A stretch of DNA of 64,000 nt, taken from positions 806,001-870,000 of the forward strand of contig CP091726.1 of assembly GCA_022009835.1 (NCBI GenBank), in the 5' to 3' direction. The position numbers and the translations under genes are program-made. The stretch is from Bacilli bacterium. Lineage in GTDB: Bacteria; Bacillota_I; Bacilli_A; RF39; UBA660. Below the pieces are notes generated by a model. That model ran no database searches. It had not been told where the DNA came from and saw only the letters and a program-made list of their open reading frames with translations. Of the stretch, positions 43,849 through 53,529 are shown one piece after another (position 1 is the first letter of the stretch; each line of letters starts with the position of its first letter).

Positions 43849-44076
43849 TAATAGTAAAGTCTTCTAGTTTACCATTTTCTGTCATTATTTTATTTACTTT
43901 TTCTGATACTTTATTTAATTTATCAGAACATTCTTTAGCTAATTTCATAGCTTCAGTATATTTATTTATTGCATCATCTAATGGTACTTCACCACTTTCT
44001 AATTCTTTTTACTATTTCTTCTAGTAATTTTTAATTTTTTCTTCAAATGTTAATTCTTCTTTTTTTCTTTAGCCAT
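43841..44076 (-). CDS. xseB: Exodeoxyribonuclease VII small subunit
   Basis: About 78 residues. TFEEKIKKLEEIVKELESGE, VPLDDAINKYTEAMKLAKEC and SDKLNKVSEKVNKI are the standard XseB helical repeats (coiled coil). Partners XseA to degrade single-stranded DNA from both ends. Starts 3 bp after the xseA stop. Two A-run breaks. Confidence 0.9.
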
Positions 44077-44078
44077 TT

Positions 44079-45372
44079 CTATTCACCTACCCTTATTATT
44101 TTACTAGTTACTTCACCATCTTTTAATGATATATTAATAACATCATTTTTCTTTTAATCTTTTTTTAATACTAGATAATACTTTATTATCTTTTTTTATA
44201 ATAGCATATCCTCTATTTAAAGTATTAAGAGGATTTAATACTTCTAATTTAGATATAATATGATCTAGTTTTTTTGACTACTATATTTATATAACATATC
44301 TGGATTATTTAATATATAACTATTACTATAAGTATATAGTTTTTATCTTATTATCTTCTAATAACTTAGTTATACTTCTATTTAAATTGTCAATTAAAAA
44401 TATCTAGTTTTTTTGTTCTTTTTATTTCATACATACTAATTGGTCTAGTTAATATATAACTATTTCTAATAGCATCTAATCTTTTATAATTAATACTTAT
44501 AATATTATTTAAAGCTGTTGTACTTCTAGTACTTACAGTATTAAGATATGTAATAATAGTATTAATATCAGGTACGGCAAGTTCTGCTGCTGCCGTTGGT
44601 GTTGCTGCTCTTAAATCTGCTACATAATCAGATATCGTTACATCTATTTCATGACCGACTGCCGATATTACTGGCAACTCACTATCATAAATAGCTCTTG
44701 CTACAACTTCTTCATTAAATGGCCATAAGTCCTCTAACGAACCACCACCACGACCTACTATTAATGTATCTATTCCATATATGTCTTTTACTTCATTAGC
44801 TAGTTTTATCTTATTTGCTATGTCATTAGCGGCATTCTCTCCTTGTACCAATGCCGGAAATAAGATTGTATTACATATCGGAAATCTTCTCTTTATTGTC
44901 GTTAATATGTCTTTAATAGCCGCTCCGGTAGGAGAAGTAACAATACCAATTGTATTAGGAACTCTCCTTATTTTTTCTCTTTTTATCTTTATCAAATAAG
45001 CCTTCTTGTAATAATTTCTTTTTTAATTCTTCAAATGCCACATATAAAGCCCCAATTCCATCAGGAGCCATATCTTCAACATAAATTTGATAAGCACCTG
45101 TAGCCTCATAAACATCAATTTTACCAGTAACTAATACTTTCATACCATCATAAGGAGTAAATTTCAAATTTCTATTATTAAAAAGAAAACATAACAGCCG
45201 CTATTCTAGATGTTTCATCTTTTTAATGTAAAATAGTAATGTCCTCTAGAATGAGCCTTAAAATTAGATATTTCACCCCTTAAATATACTTTTTTTAAGA
45301 AGTAAATCATCATTTATTATTTCTTTTTATATACCTATTTACCTCTGTTATAGTTATATAATTATCATTCAT
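44079..45372 (-). CDS. xseA: Exodeoxyribonuclease VII large subunit
   Basis: About 431 residues. N-terminal OB-fold (LLLKKVYLRGEISNFKAHSR, GHYYFTLKDE, VLVTGKIDVYEATGAYQIYV). Catalytic core: RVPNTIGIVTSPTGAAIKDI, VQGENAANDIA, DTLIVGRGGGSLEDLWPFNE, VISAVGHEIDVTISDYVADL, RAATPTAAAELAVP. C-terminal coiled coil, tail RGYAIIKKDNK. Core GRGGGS and GHE/D motifs intact. Six frame breaks. Operon with xseB downstream; usual neighbour nusB is separated by a HipA-like gene. Confidence 0.95.
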
Positions 45373-45391
45373 ATATTTACTCCTCTCTTTA

Positions 45392-46236
45392 TTATTTCCT
45401 TTTTTTCTTTTTATCTTTATTTATTTCTTTTATTATTCCATCAATTATTAAATAATGTTTCATATAAGATAAAAAAACACTATATTCTTAAAGTTATCTC
45501 CTAGTGATATATTTTTATTATCTTCTACTTCTTTTTAGTAATTCTTCCATTCTTTCAGGAGTAATTTTTTTATACATTTTTTTATAAATTCTTTATAATA
45601 TAATTCATTTGTAAGTAATAATCTTAAATTATTATATAAAGAATTATCTACTTCATTATTCACTCTTAAATTAGTACTAGTAAAATTAAAAATCATACCA
45701 AAATCTGTATATGGTGACAAATAAGCATTATCATCTCCTACTATTAGTTCATAATTATATTTACCATTATCAATATTTCCTAGTAATAAATCTAACATGT
45801 AATGCTTTATTACATCATTATATATTTTTCTTTATTATTTCTTCCCTATTATGATAATCTTTTAAAAATATATATTTAATGATATTAATATATTATCTAA
45901 TGTCATATCTTTATTTCCTAGTATTTTTATCAAATTTAATTAATAAATGGTTTGGTATACGATAATCTTTAGATATTAATCCTTTTTATTTCTCTAGTTG
46001 TAGTTTTTTTATTATACATGGTTGATAATTAGTATGATCAATTTCTAAGTTATTAGCAATAATATCTCCTAGTAACTCATAATTTATTCTATCTTGTTCT
46101 TCTTTAAAAAAAATAATTTCCTTTTTACTTATATAAAAACAATCTTTTATATCGTCCTAACGGAGTAAATGTTCTATCTTTAACTAGTTCATTATATGAT
46201 CTTTTTATATTCATATACTTGATAATGATTATCCAT
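45392..46236 (-). CDS. HipA-like kinase-fold protein
   Basis: About 280 residues after many corrections. N-terminus MDNHYQVYEYKRSYNELVKD, EQDRINYELLGDIIANNL. The C-terminal half resembles the HipA C-lobe: IKHYMLDLLLGNIDNGKYNY (cf. D-x-x-I-G-N-x-D), DDNAYLSPYTDFGMIF (cf. L-A-P-x-x-D-x-G), ELYYKEFIKKMYKKITPERM. The pattern fits the catalytic and metal-binding Asp of HipA/CtkA-type kinases. No HipB-like DNA-binding partner is adjacent. It overlaps the nusB end (ATGGATAA), so it is co-transcribed with nusB. Assignment is from motif shape only. Confidence 0.5.
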
Positions 46237-46674
46237 TATTATCTTCTATCTCATGATATATCTTATCTAATACACCATTAATCATTTTAGATACCTTTTC
46301 ATCTGAATACTTTTTAGATAACTCTATTGCTTCATTTATACATACTAAATTAGGTGTATCCGTATATAATAATTCATACACCGATATTCTAATAATAGCC
46401 TGATCAGTTAATCCTAATCTTTCTATTGTCCAATTCTCTAAATATTTAAGAATATTCTTGTCAATATCCTCAATATTATCTAATACACCATTAATTAATT
46501 CTTTTTTAAAAAAATCTATATTTATTTTTTTCTATCTTCTAATTCAATATTTTTCCATGTACTCTTCTATTACATTATCTACAGAATAATTTATTTTTAT
46601 TCTTCTTATAATAAAAATATTTGATATAGTATTGTCATAGCAGTTTCTCTAGTTATTGTTCTATTTGCTTTCAT
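46229..46674 (-). CDS. nusB: Transcription antitermination factor NusB
   Basis: About 148 residues. R-x-T-R-E-TAMTILYQIF start, IDFFKKELINGVLDNIEDID, LENWTIERLGLTDQAIIRIS, VYELLYTDTPNLVCINEAIE, LSKKYSDEKVSKMINGVLDK. It binds boxA RNA with NusE/S10 for rRNA antitermination. RBS GGAGGTG. Four A/T-run breaks. Confidence 0.9.
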
Positions 46675-46744
46675 ACTTCTTCACACCTCCTTACCATTTT
46701 TATCACAAATATGAAAAAATTACTATAATAAATTGTTATAAAAT

Positions 46745-46775
46745 GAAAAGAAAAAGCGAAAACCTAAAACTTTAG
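46745..46775 (-). terminator. Probable terminator after dacF
   Basis: On the minus strand CTAAAGTTTTAG is followed by GTTTTCGCTTTTTC; a weak AT stem overlapping the stop. Confidence 0.45.
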
Positions 46776-47929
46776 ATTTCCACTTACTATTTCTTTTAAA
46801 TTTCTTAAATAAATAGTTATAATACTTGCTTTATCAATATCATTCTTAACGGTAGCATCAATAGTAGATATAACCTTATTATCTTCTAGTATATCAATAG
46901 TACCAACCTTATCACCTTTTTTTAACTGGAGCTACTATTTTTATCAATATTAGTTTTATAAGTAATATTTTTTTAATTCATCACTCTTTTTTTATTTAAT
47001 ATTGTAATATTTTCTTTAGGAATAATTTCTGTCATCAAATCTTTACCTAATTCAACTTTTTCTTTTTCTCAATGGTCGTTTTTTTCATCAAGAATACTCT
47101 GAATCATATATACATTAAAACCATAATCTAACATTTTTGTTGTATCAGCACTTCTCTTATTAGCAGTTTCTTCTTTCATAACAACTGTAATAAGTCTCAT
47201 TCCATCTTTTTTCATAGTAGCGGTCAAACAATATCCTGCTTCATTAGTAAACCCTGTTTTTAAACCATCTACACCTTCTTTAAATCTTACTAATCTATTA
47301 GTATTAACAAGCCAAAAGGGACTTTTTGTGTCTTTTCTTAAATAATCTTCATAAGTACCAGTAAACTCAAGTATCTTTTCATGTTTAACTAATTCTTTGG
47401 CTATTAAACTCATATCATAAGACGATGAATAATGGTTATCCGCTGTTAATCCTGTGGCATTAACAAAGTTTGTATTCTTAAGACCTAAATCTTTACCTCT
47501 AGCATTCATTCTTTTAACAAAAGCCTCTTCACTACCTGCTATTCGCTCGGCTAGGGCTACTACTGCATCATTTCCCGAAGCAATAGCCACTCCCTTAAGC
47601 AAGTCCTCGACACTCATTTTTTCGCCAGCCTTTAAAAAGATTTGACTACCTCCCATACTAGAAGCTCTTTCTGAAGTTGTTATCATCTCATCCCATTTCA
47701 AATTGCCATTTTCTATCTCTTCCATGATTAAAATCATGCTCATCATTTTGGTCATAGAAGCAGGGGCTAATTTTTCATCCTTATTTTTCTGAAATAATAT
47801 TTCACCTGTCGAAGCTTCAATCATAATTGCACTTTTAGCATTAGGGGCTAAATCCTCTACTTCGGCTTTTACCATTGGAATAGACATTAATAAAAAGATA
47901 AATATTAATATTTTTTTCATCATAATCAC
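46764..47929 (-). CDS. dacF: D-alanyl-D-alanine carboxypeptidase (DacF type)
   Basis: About 388 residues. Signal peptide (KKILIFIFLLMSIPMVKA), then S11 peptidase motifs: APASMTKMM (SxxK), GVAIASGNDAVVALAE (SGN), VDGLKTGFTNEAGYCL (KTG), followed by a C-terminal beta domain (PVKKGDKVGTIDI). It trims peptidoglycan pentapeptides. In Bacillus, dacF lies just upstream of spoIIAA; here it is 39 kb away. C-terminal region needs three frame corrections after 47075. Confidence 0.9.
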
Positions 47930-47992
47930 CTAGTAAAAAAACTATGCAACTATATTCCAAAATATTAATACTTATCTCTTATAAACCATCTT

Positions 47993-48097
47993 TTATCTTA
48001 ATATATCAATCTTTTCTCTTTTAGTTATAGCACCAGTATACTTTGATACCCTATACTTATAAATATATATTTGTCCCTCTTTATCCAGTTTCTTCAT
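47993..48097 (-). CDS. Small hypothetical protein
   Basis: 34 residues: MKKLDKEGQIYIYKYRVSKY then TGAITKREKIDILR. Intact frame, beginning 2 bp after the stop of 48100. Charged, beta-strand rich; no good RBS beyond AGGTAAATAG. Could be a real coupled peptide or chance. Confidence 0.35.
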   Translation of the reverse strand: MKKLDKEGQIYIYKYRVSKYTGAITKREKIDILR

Positions 48098-48099
48098 AA

Positions 48100-48607
48100 C
48101 TATTTACCTATACAAATATTCTCTTGTATTTGTTCCATTCCTAATTTATCGGTTTCTTTTATTTCTAATAATACACTTAAACTATTATCACTTTTTAATT
48201 TGATTATTAAAGCTACTATAGCTTAATACATCATTAATATCGTTTATCTTATCTTTAGTAGTTCCCTTTAAATAATAAGTAAATTCATAATATTTATTTA
48301 CTTCTAATTTTTTCTTTTGTTCACTACTTATTATATGAGCATAAGCTCCATGTATTTGAAATTTATCCAATATTACATAAGACATTTCTGGTACTTCTGC
48401 TACATAACCATCTAGTAAGTCTACTACTCTGTATGTTTGAGTAAAAGAACAATCATAATATACTTCTTTATCTATGCTATCATTATCCTTAACCTTAACT
48501 TCTTCCTTTAATAATTTATCATTTTCATGATGTAAATATAAGTTACACCCCATTAGTCCTAATATAACTACTATTGATATAAGTAGTAGTCTCCTATCAG
48601 TATTCAT
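48100..48607 (-). CDS. Hypothetical membrane-anchored or lipoprotein
   Basis: About 169 residues if one extra A near 48197 is removed (139 as read). Basic MNTDRRLL, hydrophobic LISIVVILGLMGC (a possible lipobox ending at Cys), then an OB-like beta-rich domain: VYYDCSFTQTYRVVDLLDGY, VAEVPEMSYVILDKFQIHGA, YEFTYYLKGTTKD, tail EIKETDKLGMEQIQENICIG. Family not recognised. Confidence 0.6.
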
Positions 48608-48747
48608 TTTATCACTCTCCTATTTCTACTTATAATATATCATATTAGATAATATTATGCAATAATAATTTAAAAATTAGGTATATGTAATAACAAAAAA
48701 ATAATATAAGAGTAAAATATATTAGATATCACAAAGGAGGTATATTT

Positions 48748-48939
48748 ATGTATTATTATGGTGGATATTCAGGAGGATATAATACTGGTAGTAGTTGCGG
48801 ATGTTCTAATACTATGAATTATTCATATCCTAGTTATGGATATGGTTATGGTAACTATGGTTATGGTAATAGTGCTGCTATTGTATTAGTATTATTTATC
48901 TTACTAGTTATCATAATTGGTACTAGACTTGCTGCTTAA
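48748..48939 (+). CDS. YjcZ-family small Gly/Tyr protein
   Basis: 63 residues, intact. A Tyr/Gly/Ser-rich N-terminus (MYYYGGYSGGYNTGSSCGC, YGYGYGNYGYGN) is followed by a hydrophobic C-terminal helix (AAIVLVLFILLVIIIGTRL). This is the YjcZ/sporulation-associated peptide architecture. RBS AAAGGAGG. Likely spore or membrane associated. Confidence 0.75.
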   Translation: MYYYGGYSGGYNTGSSCGCSNTMNYSYPSYGYGYGNYGYGNSAAIVLVLFILLVIIIGTRLAA

Positions 48940-48964
48940 TTAAGGGATATATTCCCTTTTTTTA
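48938..48964 (+). terminator. Terminator after the YjcZ-like gene
   Basis: AAGGGAATATATCCCTT-type stem (AAGGGATATATTCCCTT) followed by T5. Confidence 0.85.
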
Positions 48965-49002
48965 TTCCTTCATAAGCACTGTCCTTATAAAAAATAAAAG
49001 AA

Positions 49003-49340
49003 ACAGATAATTAAATTACCTGTTTTTTCATTTTTTAGAGCATTATCGTAAGGTTGATGAAAATACTTATAACGCTCTAAGATTATTCTAACATAAGGAA
49101 CAACTTATATTAACATAAATAAATATGTTAATACCATCAGTAGGACATAAGCCCACTTGGAAGTCTAATACTCACAAGTTTTTCCTATCATTCTTGTTAT
49201 ATCAGCCATCTGTTATACAGATAACTGATACAGATCACTATTCGTACCTGTTCCTGACTTAGTATCTAGTTCAGATGAGAGATAAATGTCTGGTATCACA
49301 CCATAATTATTAATTGCCATCCTTTATAAAAACACTAACA
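49003..49340 (-). ncRNA. Unidentified structured RNA
   Basis: About 330 bp without a supportable gene but with higher GC than its surroundings and dense complementary segments. Minus-strand stems: ATACCA/TGGTAT (closing), TATCAG-TTATCTGTATAACAGATGG-CTGATA, ATTAACATA/TATGTTAAT, TTAGAGC/GCTCTAA. It ends in AACAGGTAATT/AATTATCTGTT plus a T-rich tract, a terminator on this strand (49003-49033). Short open stretches (IPDIYLSSELDTKSG) use codons unlike the neighbours and are closed by stops away from homopolymers. No RNase P, tmRNA or SRP RNA hallmark seen. Confidence 0.5.
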
Positions 49341-49500
49341 ATTCATTTATAAGACCATCACATTTTATAAATAAATATTATTAATTATGAAATATTTTTT
49401 TCTCCATATAAAAAAATATAATTTACAATAAGTTTTATAAATATTGTTTCTTTTTTTACTATTTTTATGATAAAAATATATTGGAAAACAGAAAGGGATG
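49341..49500. other. AT-rich intergenic region before def
   Basis: Very AT-rich. It should hold the divergent promoters of def (RBS AGAAAGGGATG at 49490-49500) and of the RNA at 49003; no consensus boxes stand out. Confidence 0.3.
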
Positions 49501-49506
49501 AAGTTT

Positions 49507-50060
49507 ATGATTAGGACTAAAGATATATTAGATGAGAAAGATCCTAGAGTTAGAGCAAAGAACTCTGATGTAGAATTTCCTTTATGTAACGAGTATAAAG
49601 ATATAATACCTGAAATGTTAAAGCATTTAAGATATTCCCAAATAGAAAAAAATTATCAAAAAAATATGACTTAAGACCAGGTATGGGATTAGCGGCCCCT
49701 CAAATGGGTATCAATAAAAAAACTTCTTTGTTGTTTGCTATGAAGTAAGTGAAGGTAAGTTTGATGATTATATTTTTAATTAATCCTAAAATTATTTCTT
49801 ATTCAGAAGAAATGATATATGCTGGTGAAGGTGAAGGTTGTTTAAGTGTTAATAGAGAGGTTGAAGGTATTGTACCTAGACATGCTAGAATTACTGTAGA
49901 AGCTTATGATATGAATGGCAATAAACATAAATATCGTGTAAGAGAGGATTTAGCAATTGCTTTTCAGCATGAATTAGATCATTTAAATGGTGTATTATTT
50001 GTTGACTATATTGATCCTAAGGATCCATATAAAGATGCTGAATTATATAGAGAAATATAA
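49507..50060 (+). CDS. def: Peptide deformylase
   Basis: About 185 residues, type 2 (Bacillus Def) length. Motif 1 GMGLAAPQMGI, motif 2 EGCLSVNREVEG with the metal Cys, motif 3 IAFQHELDHLNGVLFVD with two His and catalytic Glu. It removes formyl groups from nascent proteins. Frame breaks near 49650, 49722 and 49775. Confidence 0.95.
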
Positions 50061-50100
50061 AAGAAGATATGTTATATTAGCATATCTTCTTTAATTTCCT
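50058..50100. terminator. Bidirectional terminator after def
   Basis: AAGAAGATATG...CATATCTTCTT, 11-bp stem with A/T flanks, between convergent genes. Confidence 0.8.
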
Positions 50101-50569
50101 TTTATTTAAATACTTTATATCTTCATTATCTACTTCTATTCCATTCCATAAAATATAATTATATACCACTTTAGTTACTACTCCTAAATAATCTTCTCTA
50201 TTACCATAATAAATAACATTATTCATATCTGTAGGTATTTCTAATTTATCATAAGATAATTCTATTCCATAAGGATAATAAAAAAATCATTACCAATAAT
50301 AAATGAGGCATTATTATCATGTAATCTATGTAATATTTTCCTTAAATCACAAATATTATATACTTCGTTATTAGGCATTGAAGATATGTCTTTACTTTTA
50401 CCCAATAACAAAACCTCCCCATCTTCAATACTCCACTCTCTATTATTATCTTCTATTTGACATGAATTATATTCTTTTTAATTTTGATATTTCTAATTAT
50501 ATAGTCATTACCCACTAGTAAAGATATTAAATATATTACATCTTTCCAAGTACCATTATTTATTTCCAT
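50077..50569 (-). CDS. Hypothetical protein
   Basis: About 164 residues after two corrections (50290, 50480). MEINNGTWKDVIYLISLLVG, NDYIIRNIKIKKEYNS, REWSIEDGEVLLLGKSKDIS, NEVYNICDLRKILHRLHDNN, ASFIIGNDFFYYPYGIELSY, tail YILWNGIEVDNEDIKYLNKR. Soluble, mixed alpha/beta; unrecognised. Eight bp after the membrane protein upstream (operon). Confidence 0.5.
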
Positions 50570-50576
50570 TATTTTT

Positions 50577-51088
50577 TTATTTAACTATTAAATATATAAT
50601 TAAACCAATTAATAAAACAAATACAGCAGATAAAATAATTAATACTCTTTTTACTTATATTTAAGAAACCATTTTTTTATTCATACTATTTAATAAATTA
50701 ATTTTAAACATATCCCTATCAGCATGCGATTTAGATACCATAACACCCTTATAAGTAGTCAATTCTTTTTGATGTCCTTCAGATAATATTTCCTCTGGAG
50801 TAATAGTATCTAACATTATTAACTTTTGATTTTTCATACAAAGTATAATGTAATATTATATCACCATGTACTTTAGAAAACATTCTGTCAGTAGGTAACT
50901 TTAACTCATACTTTACTATACCTTCCTTACTATTTTTAGATACCGGTACTCCAACAAAATTACCATCTCTTAGAGCCGGTACATAATCAAAAATTAATTT
51001 CTTATAAGCAAGCATATTATACTTTTTTTAGAGATCTCTTTTTTTAAACTCATTTTTCATTTAAATATTCAACAACATATGAATGCAC
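50577..51088 (-). CDS. Hypothetical C-tail-anchored protein
   Basis: About 165 residues. Start uncertain: GTG 51088 follows AGGTGAT, while ATG 51015 (MLAYKKLIFDYVPALRDGNF) is the safest internal start. The body reads VGVPVSKNSKEGIVKYELKL, FSKVHGDIILHYTLYEKSK, EGHQKELTTYKGVMVSKSHA, ending in one helix (VLIILSAVFVLLIGLIIYLI). No family recognised. Confidence 0.45.
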
Positions 51089-51144
51089 TTTCTATCACCT
51101 ATAATTATTGTACTACATTTTTAATATATTTTTAAAGATAGTTT

Positions 51145-51182
51145 ACACAAAAAAACTGACTTATTTGTCAGTTTTCTTAGTT
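51145..51182. terminator. Bidirectional terminator
   Basis: AAAACTGAC-TTATTT-GTCAGTTTT; on the minus strand followed by T7, closing the operon of 51161-52327. Confidence 0.8.
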
Positions 51183-51875
51183 TTAATCCTAATTTTTGCT
51201 ACTTTATGATCTATATTCTCTTCATCAAAGAAATATACTAATTCATCAAGACTCTCTAATGTCATATAAGATATAGGCTCAAAAGTAAAACTTTCTTTTA
51301 GCATTTGGTAGTAGAAACCTACTGGTTTTTTTATTTTCGTTTAAATGAGCATATTTTTTTAGTTCATTTAATTCATTAGTAATTCTTGTTACTTCCTTAC
51401 ATCCTTTATTAATTGGTATACTACCTAAATTAATAGATTCTAAATTCATTGTTACCTTATGATTTAATTCATCTATTTTTTCTTGATACAAAGTCTTACT
51501 AGAAGCATTACTGCTATAAATTATATCTAATAATTCATCTAAAGCATCATTATCAAAAAGATAATATCTTACTTATTAATTCAGCTTCATATGGTGAAGT
51601 AATTTCATCATAATCAAGTATGTATTCCTTATTAGGCTTTTATTTCTTCATGAGTAAGATTTAAAATATTTTTCTTTATTTAATGTAGGATTTGGTGTAC
51701 TATTTTTTTACATTTAACATGTCTTACTATTCCACAATTACTTATTATTAGTTTTTCTTATAAATTCTAATTTATCTCTTTCTACTTGTACCCTATTTTT
51801 TGATATGTAAGGTTGTCTTACTTCCTTTATTAATTGGTAATATATCATTTCATTATCTAACTTATAGTATCTCAT
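51161..51875 (-). CDS. Hypothetical protein
   Basis: About 238 residues, several frames. MRYYKLDNEMIYYQLIKEVR, ERDKLEFIRKTNN, a GIVRHVKCKN stretch, LDYDEITSPYEAELISKI, YQEKIDELNHKVTMNLESIN, KEVTRITNELNELKKYAHLN (helical), then FEPISYMTLESLDELVYFFD and a basic tail. RBS GAGGAGG lies inside the end of the upstream gene, and its ATG overlaps that gene's stop (TAATG). Function unknown. Confidence 0.5.
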
Positions 51876-52327
51876 TATTTTTTCCTCCTCAATACTTTAT
51901 TATTTGTATTTATACTACTTAAAATATTAATATTAGTTATTTCTTCTTTAATTAACTCACCTAATATATAATTTTTCATCAGGAGCAGTTATCATAAGCC
52001 CACCTTTGGTAGAATATCTTACTAGTAATAACTTACCATTATATTCTACCATGTTCATATATTTAATTAATTTACTATTACTAAAATATACTAATCTAGA
52101 AATATCTTCAGGTTTAGATATAGTTATTCTAAAAGTTTTTCCAGTAGTATTTAATATTGTCCTAATAATTCTAGTTACCTCTATTAAACTAAAATTATGA
52201 TATTCTTTATTAAATATTTCATCTAATACTATTAATTTATCCTTATTTATTTTTTTCATCAGTAGTATAATTAATTATTATATATGTATTATCTTTACAT
52301 ATATAAGTTCTATTAATTTTTATCCAT
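51873..52327 (-). CDS. Hypothetical protein coupled to 51161
   Basis: About 151 residues after four corrections. RTYICKDNTYIIINYTTDEK, KLIVLDEIFNKEYHNFSLIE, VTRIIRTILNTTGKTFRITI, PEDISRLVYFSNSKLIKYMN, KLLLVRYSTKGGLMITAPDE, then a charged tail ending LRRKK. RBS GGTGAT. Translationally coupled with the downstream gene. Unrecognised. Confidence 0.5.
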
Positions 52328-52424
52328 AATATCACCGGTAGTTAGTATTATAACATCTTTTTTTAATATACTTGCAATATTTATTTATATATATTATAAT
52401 ATTTAGTACCAAAGGAGGAATTAT

Positions 52425-53047
52425 ATGAAAGATATAAAATATAATAGTGATTTATCTGAAGATATTTATAATTTAAATAACAATAATGTATCACATATTT
52501 CTTTACTATCAAGTCAATCTCTTATATTATTGTTACAAATGTTAATTAGTGCTCTAATTTTTTTAATATATTTAGTATTCCTACTAATATCATTAGTATA
52601 ATATTTTTTTGTAGTAGGAAATATAGTCTTTAATTTTTGCTTCTGCTTTCATAATAAAAAGCTAAAATGAAAGATAAGTTAAACAAAAATAAATAGAAGA
52701 AGTAATAGTAATATTAATAATCTTATAAATACTTTGGCTAATAATGGCTTATCTACTAGTAAAGAGAAGTTAATAGATTGTACTATTTGTGAAGAATTAA
52801 CCAGTAGTAGAACAACTAATGAAGATAATGAAGTTATTAATACTGAAGATAAAAATTATTAGATATTTCTACTTACTTGATAATAACGATAAAATAAGAG
52901 TATTAAAACAAATAAAAAAAGAGAAATAATAAGTAATAAAACAAAAAAATAAATAGTAATTCTTTATCACTACTAGAAGATAAAGATTTAGAAGGAAAAG
53001 AACTTCCTGTTAGAAAAACATTAGTATTAAAAGAAAAGAAAAGATAA
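52425..53047 (+). CDS. Hypothetical membrane protein
   Basis: About 207 residues with many corrections. MKDIKYNSDLSEDIYNLNNN, two hydrophobic segments (LILLLQMLISALIFLIYLVF and VVGNIVFIFASAFII), then a long hydrophilic tail (NINNLINTLANNGLSTSKEK, LIDCTICEELTSSRTTNEDN, SLLEDKDLEGKELPVRKTLV). Strong RBS AAAGGAGG. Followed by a hairpin AGATAAC/GTTATCT with TCCTTTTC at 53042-53068. Function unknown. Confidence 0.5.
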
Positions 53048-53096
53048 CATAAAGTTATCTCCTTTTCATATAATATTATAAAGGAAGGTATTAAAT

Positions 53097-53378
53097 ATGA
53101 TAAATAGAGATATGATGTATGGAGGTTATTATCAGAACATTCCTGGTAGTATGATTGAAAGTAACTATAATATGCAACTTCCACCAGGAGCTCTTATGCC
53201 AAATAATATGATGACTCCATTTAATATGAATAATGGTATGAATAACAATATGAATAACCCTATTATAGAATTAAATAATAGGATTACTTCTCTTGAAAAT
53301 AGAGTTAGAGCCTTAGAACAAAAGTCCTCTGGTAACACTAATATCTATCAAGATGACAGTTCTCTATACATGATATAA
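53097..53378 (+). CDS. Small Met/Asn-rich protein with C-terminal coiled coil
   Basis: 93 residues, intact. MINRDMMYGGYYQNIPGSMI, QLPPGALMPNNMMTPFNMNN, then a short coiled coil (IIELNNRITSLENRVRALEQ) and NTNIYQDDSSLYMI. Composition resembles small spore-coat or coat-morphogenesis peptides (inference). RBS AAGGAAGG. Confidence 0.6.
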   Translation: MINRDMMYGGYYQNIPGSMIESNYNMQLPPGALMPNNMMTPFNMNNGMNNNMNNPIIELNNRITSLENRVRALEQKSSGNTNIYQDDSSLYMI

Positions 53379-53408
53379 AGAGTATATACCCAGTATATAC
53401 TCTTTTAA
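53376..53408 (+). terminator. Terminator
   Basis: AAAGAGTATATAC-CCA-GTATATACTCTTT, long perfect stem, T4 tail. Confidence 0.85.
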
Positions 53409-53418
53409 TTACTGATTA

Positions 53419-53492
53419 TGGTGCCAAATGTAAGAATCGAACTTACCTCTAGGCATTACGAGGGCCTTGTTCTACCACTAAACTAATTTGGC
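53419..53492 (-). tRNA. tRNA-Thr (anticodon CGT)
   Basis: Minus strand, 74 nt with encoded CCA. Acceptor GCCAAAT/ATTTGGC, D arm GTTT-AGTGGTA-GAAC, anticodon loop CTCGTAA (anticodon CGT, codon ACG), T arm GTAAG-TTCGATT-CTTAC, discriminator A. The top anticodon-stem pair next to the loop is C-T, a mismatch that could be a base-call error. Confidence 0.85.
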
Positions 53493-53529
53493 AAATGCTT
53501 CTATATAATTATATCACAAAAAAATATAA

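Noticed and set aside
49100..49330. A minus-strand protein starting MAINNYGVIPDIYL
   Set aside because: Stops after about 35 codons and again twice with no homopolymer nearby, codon use differs from neighbours, and no RBS spacing; structured RNA is a better reading.
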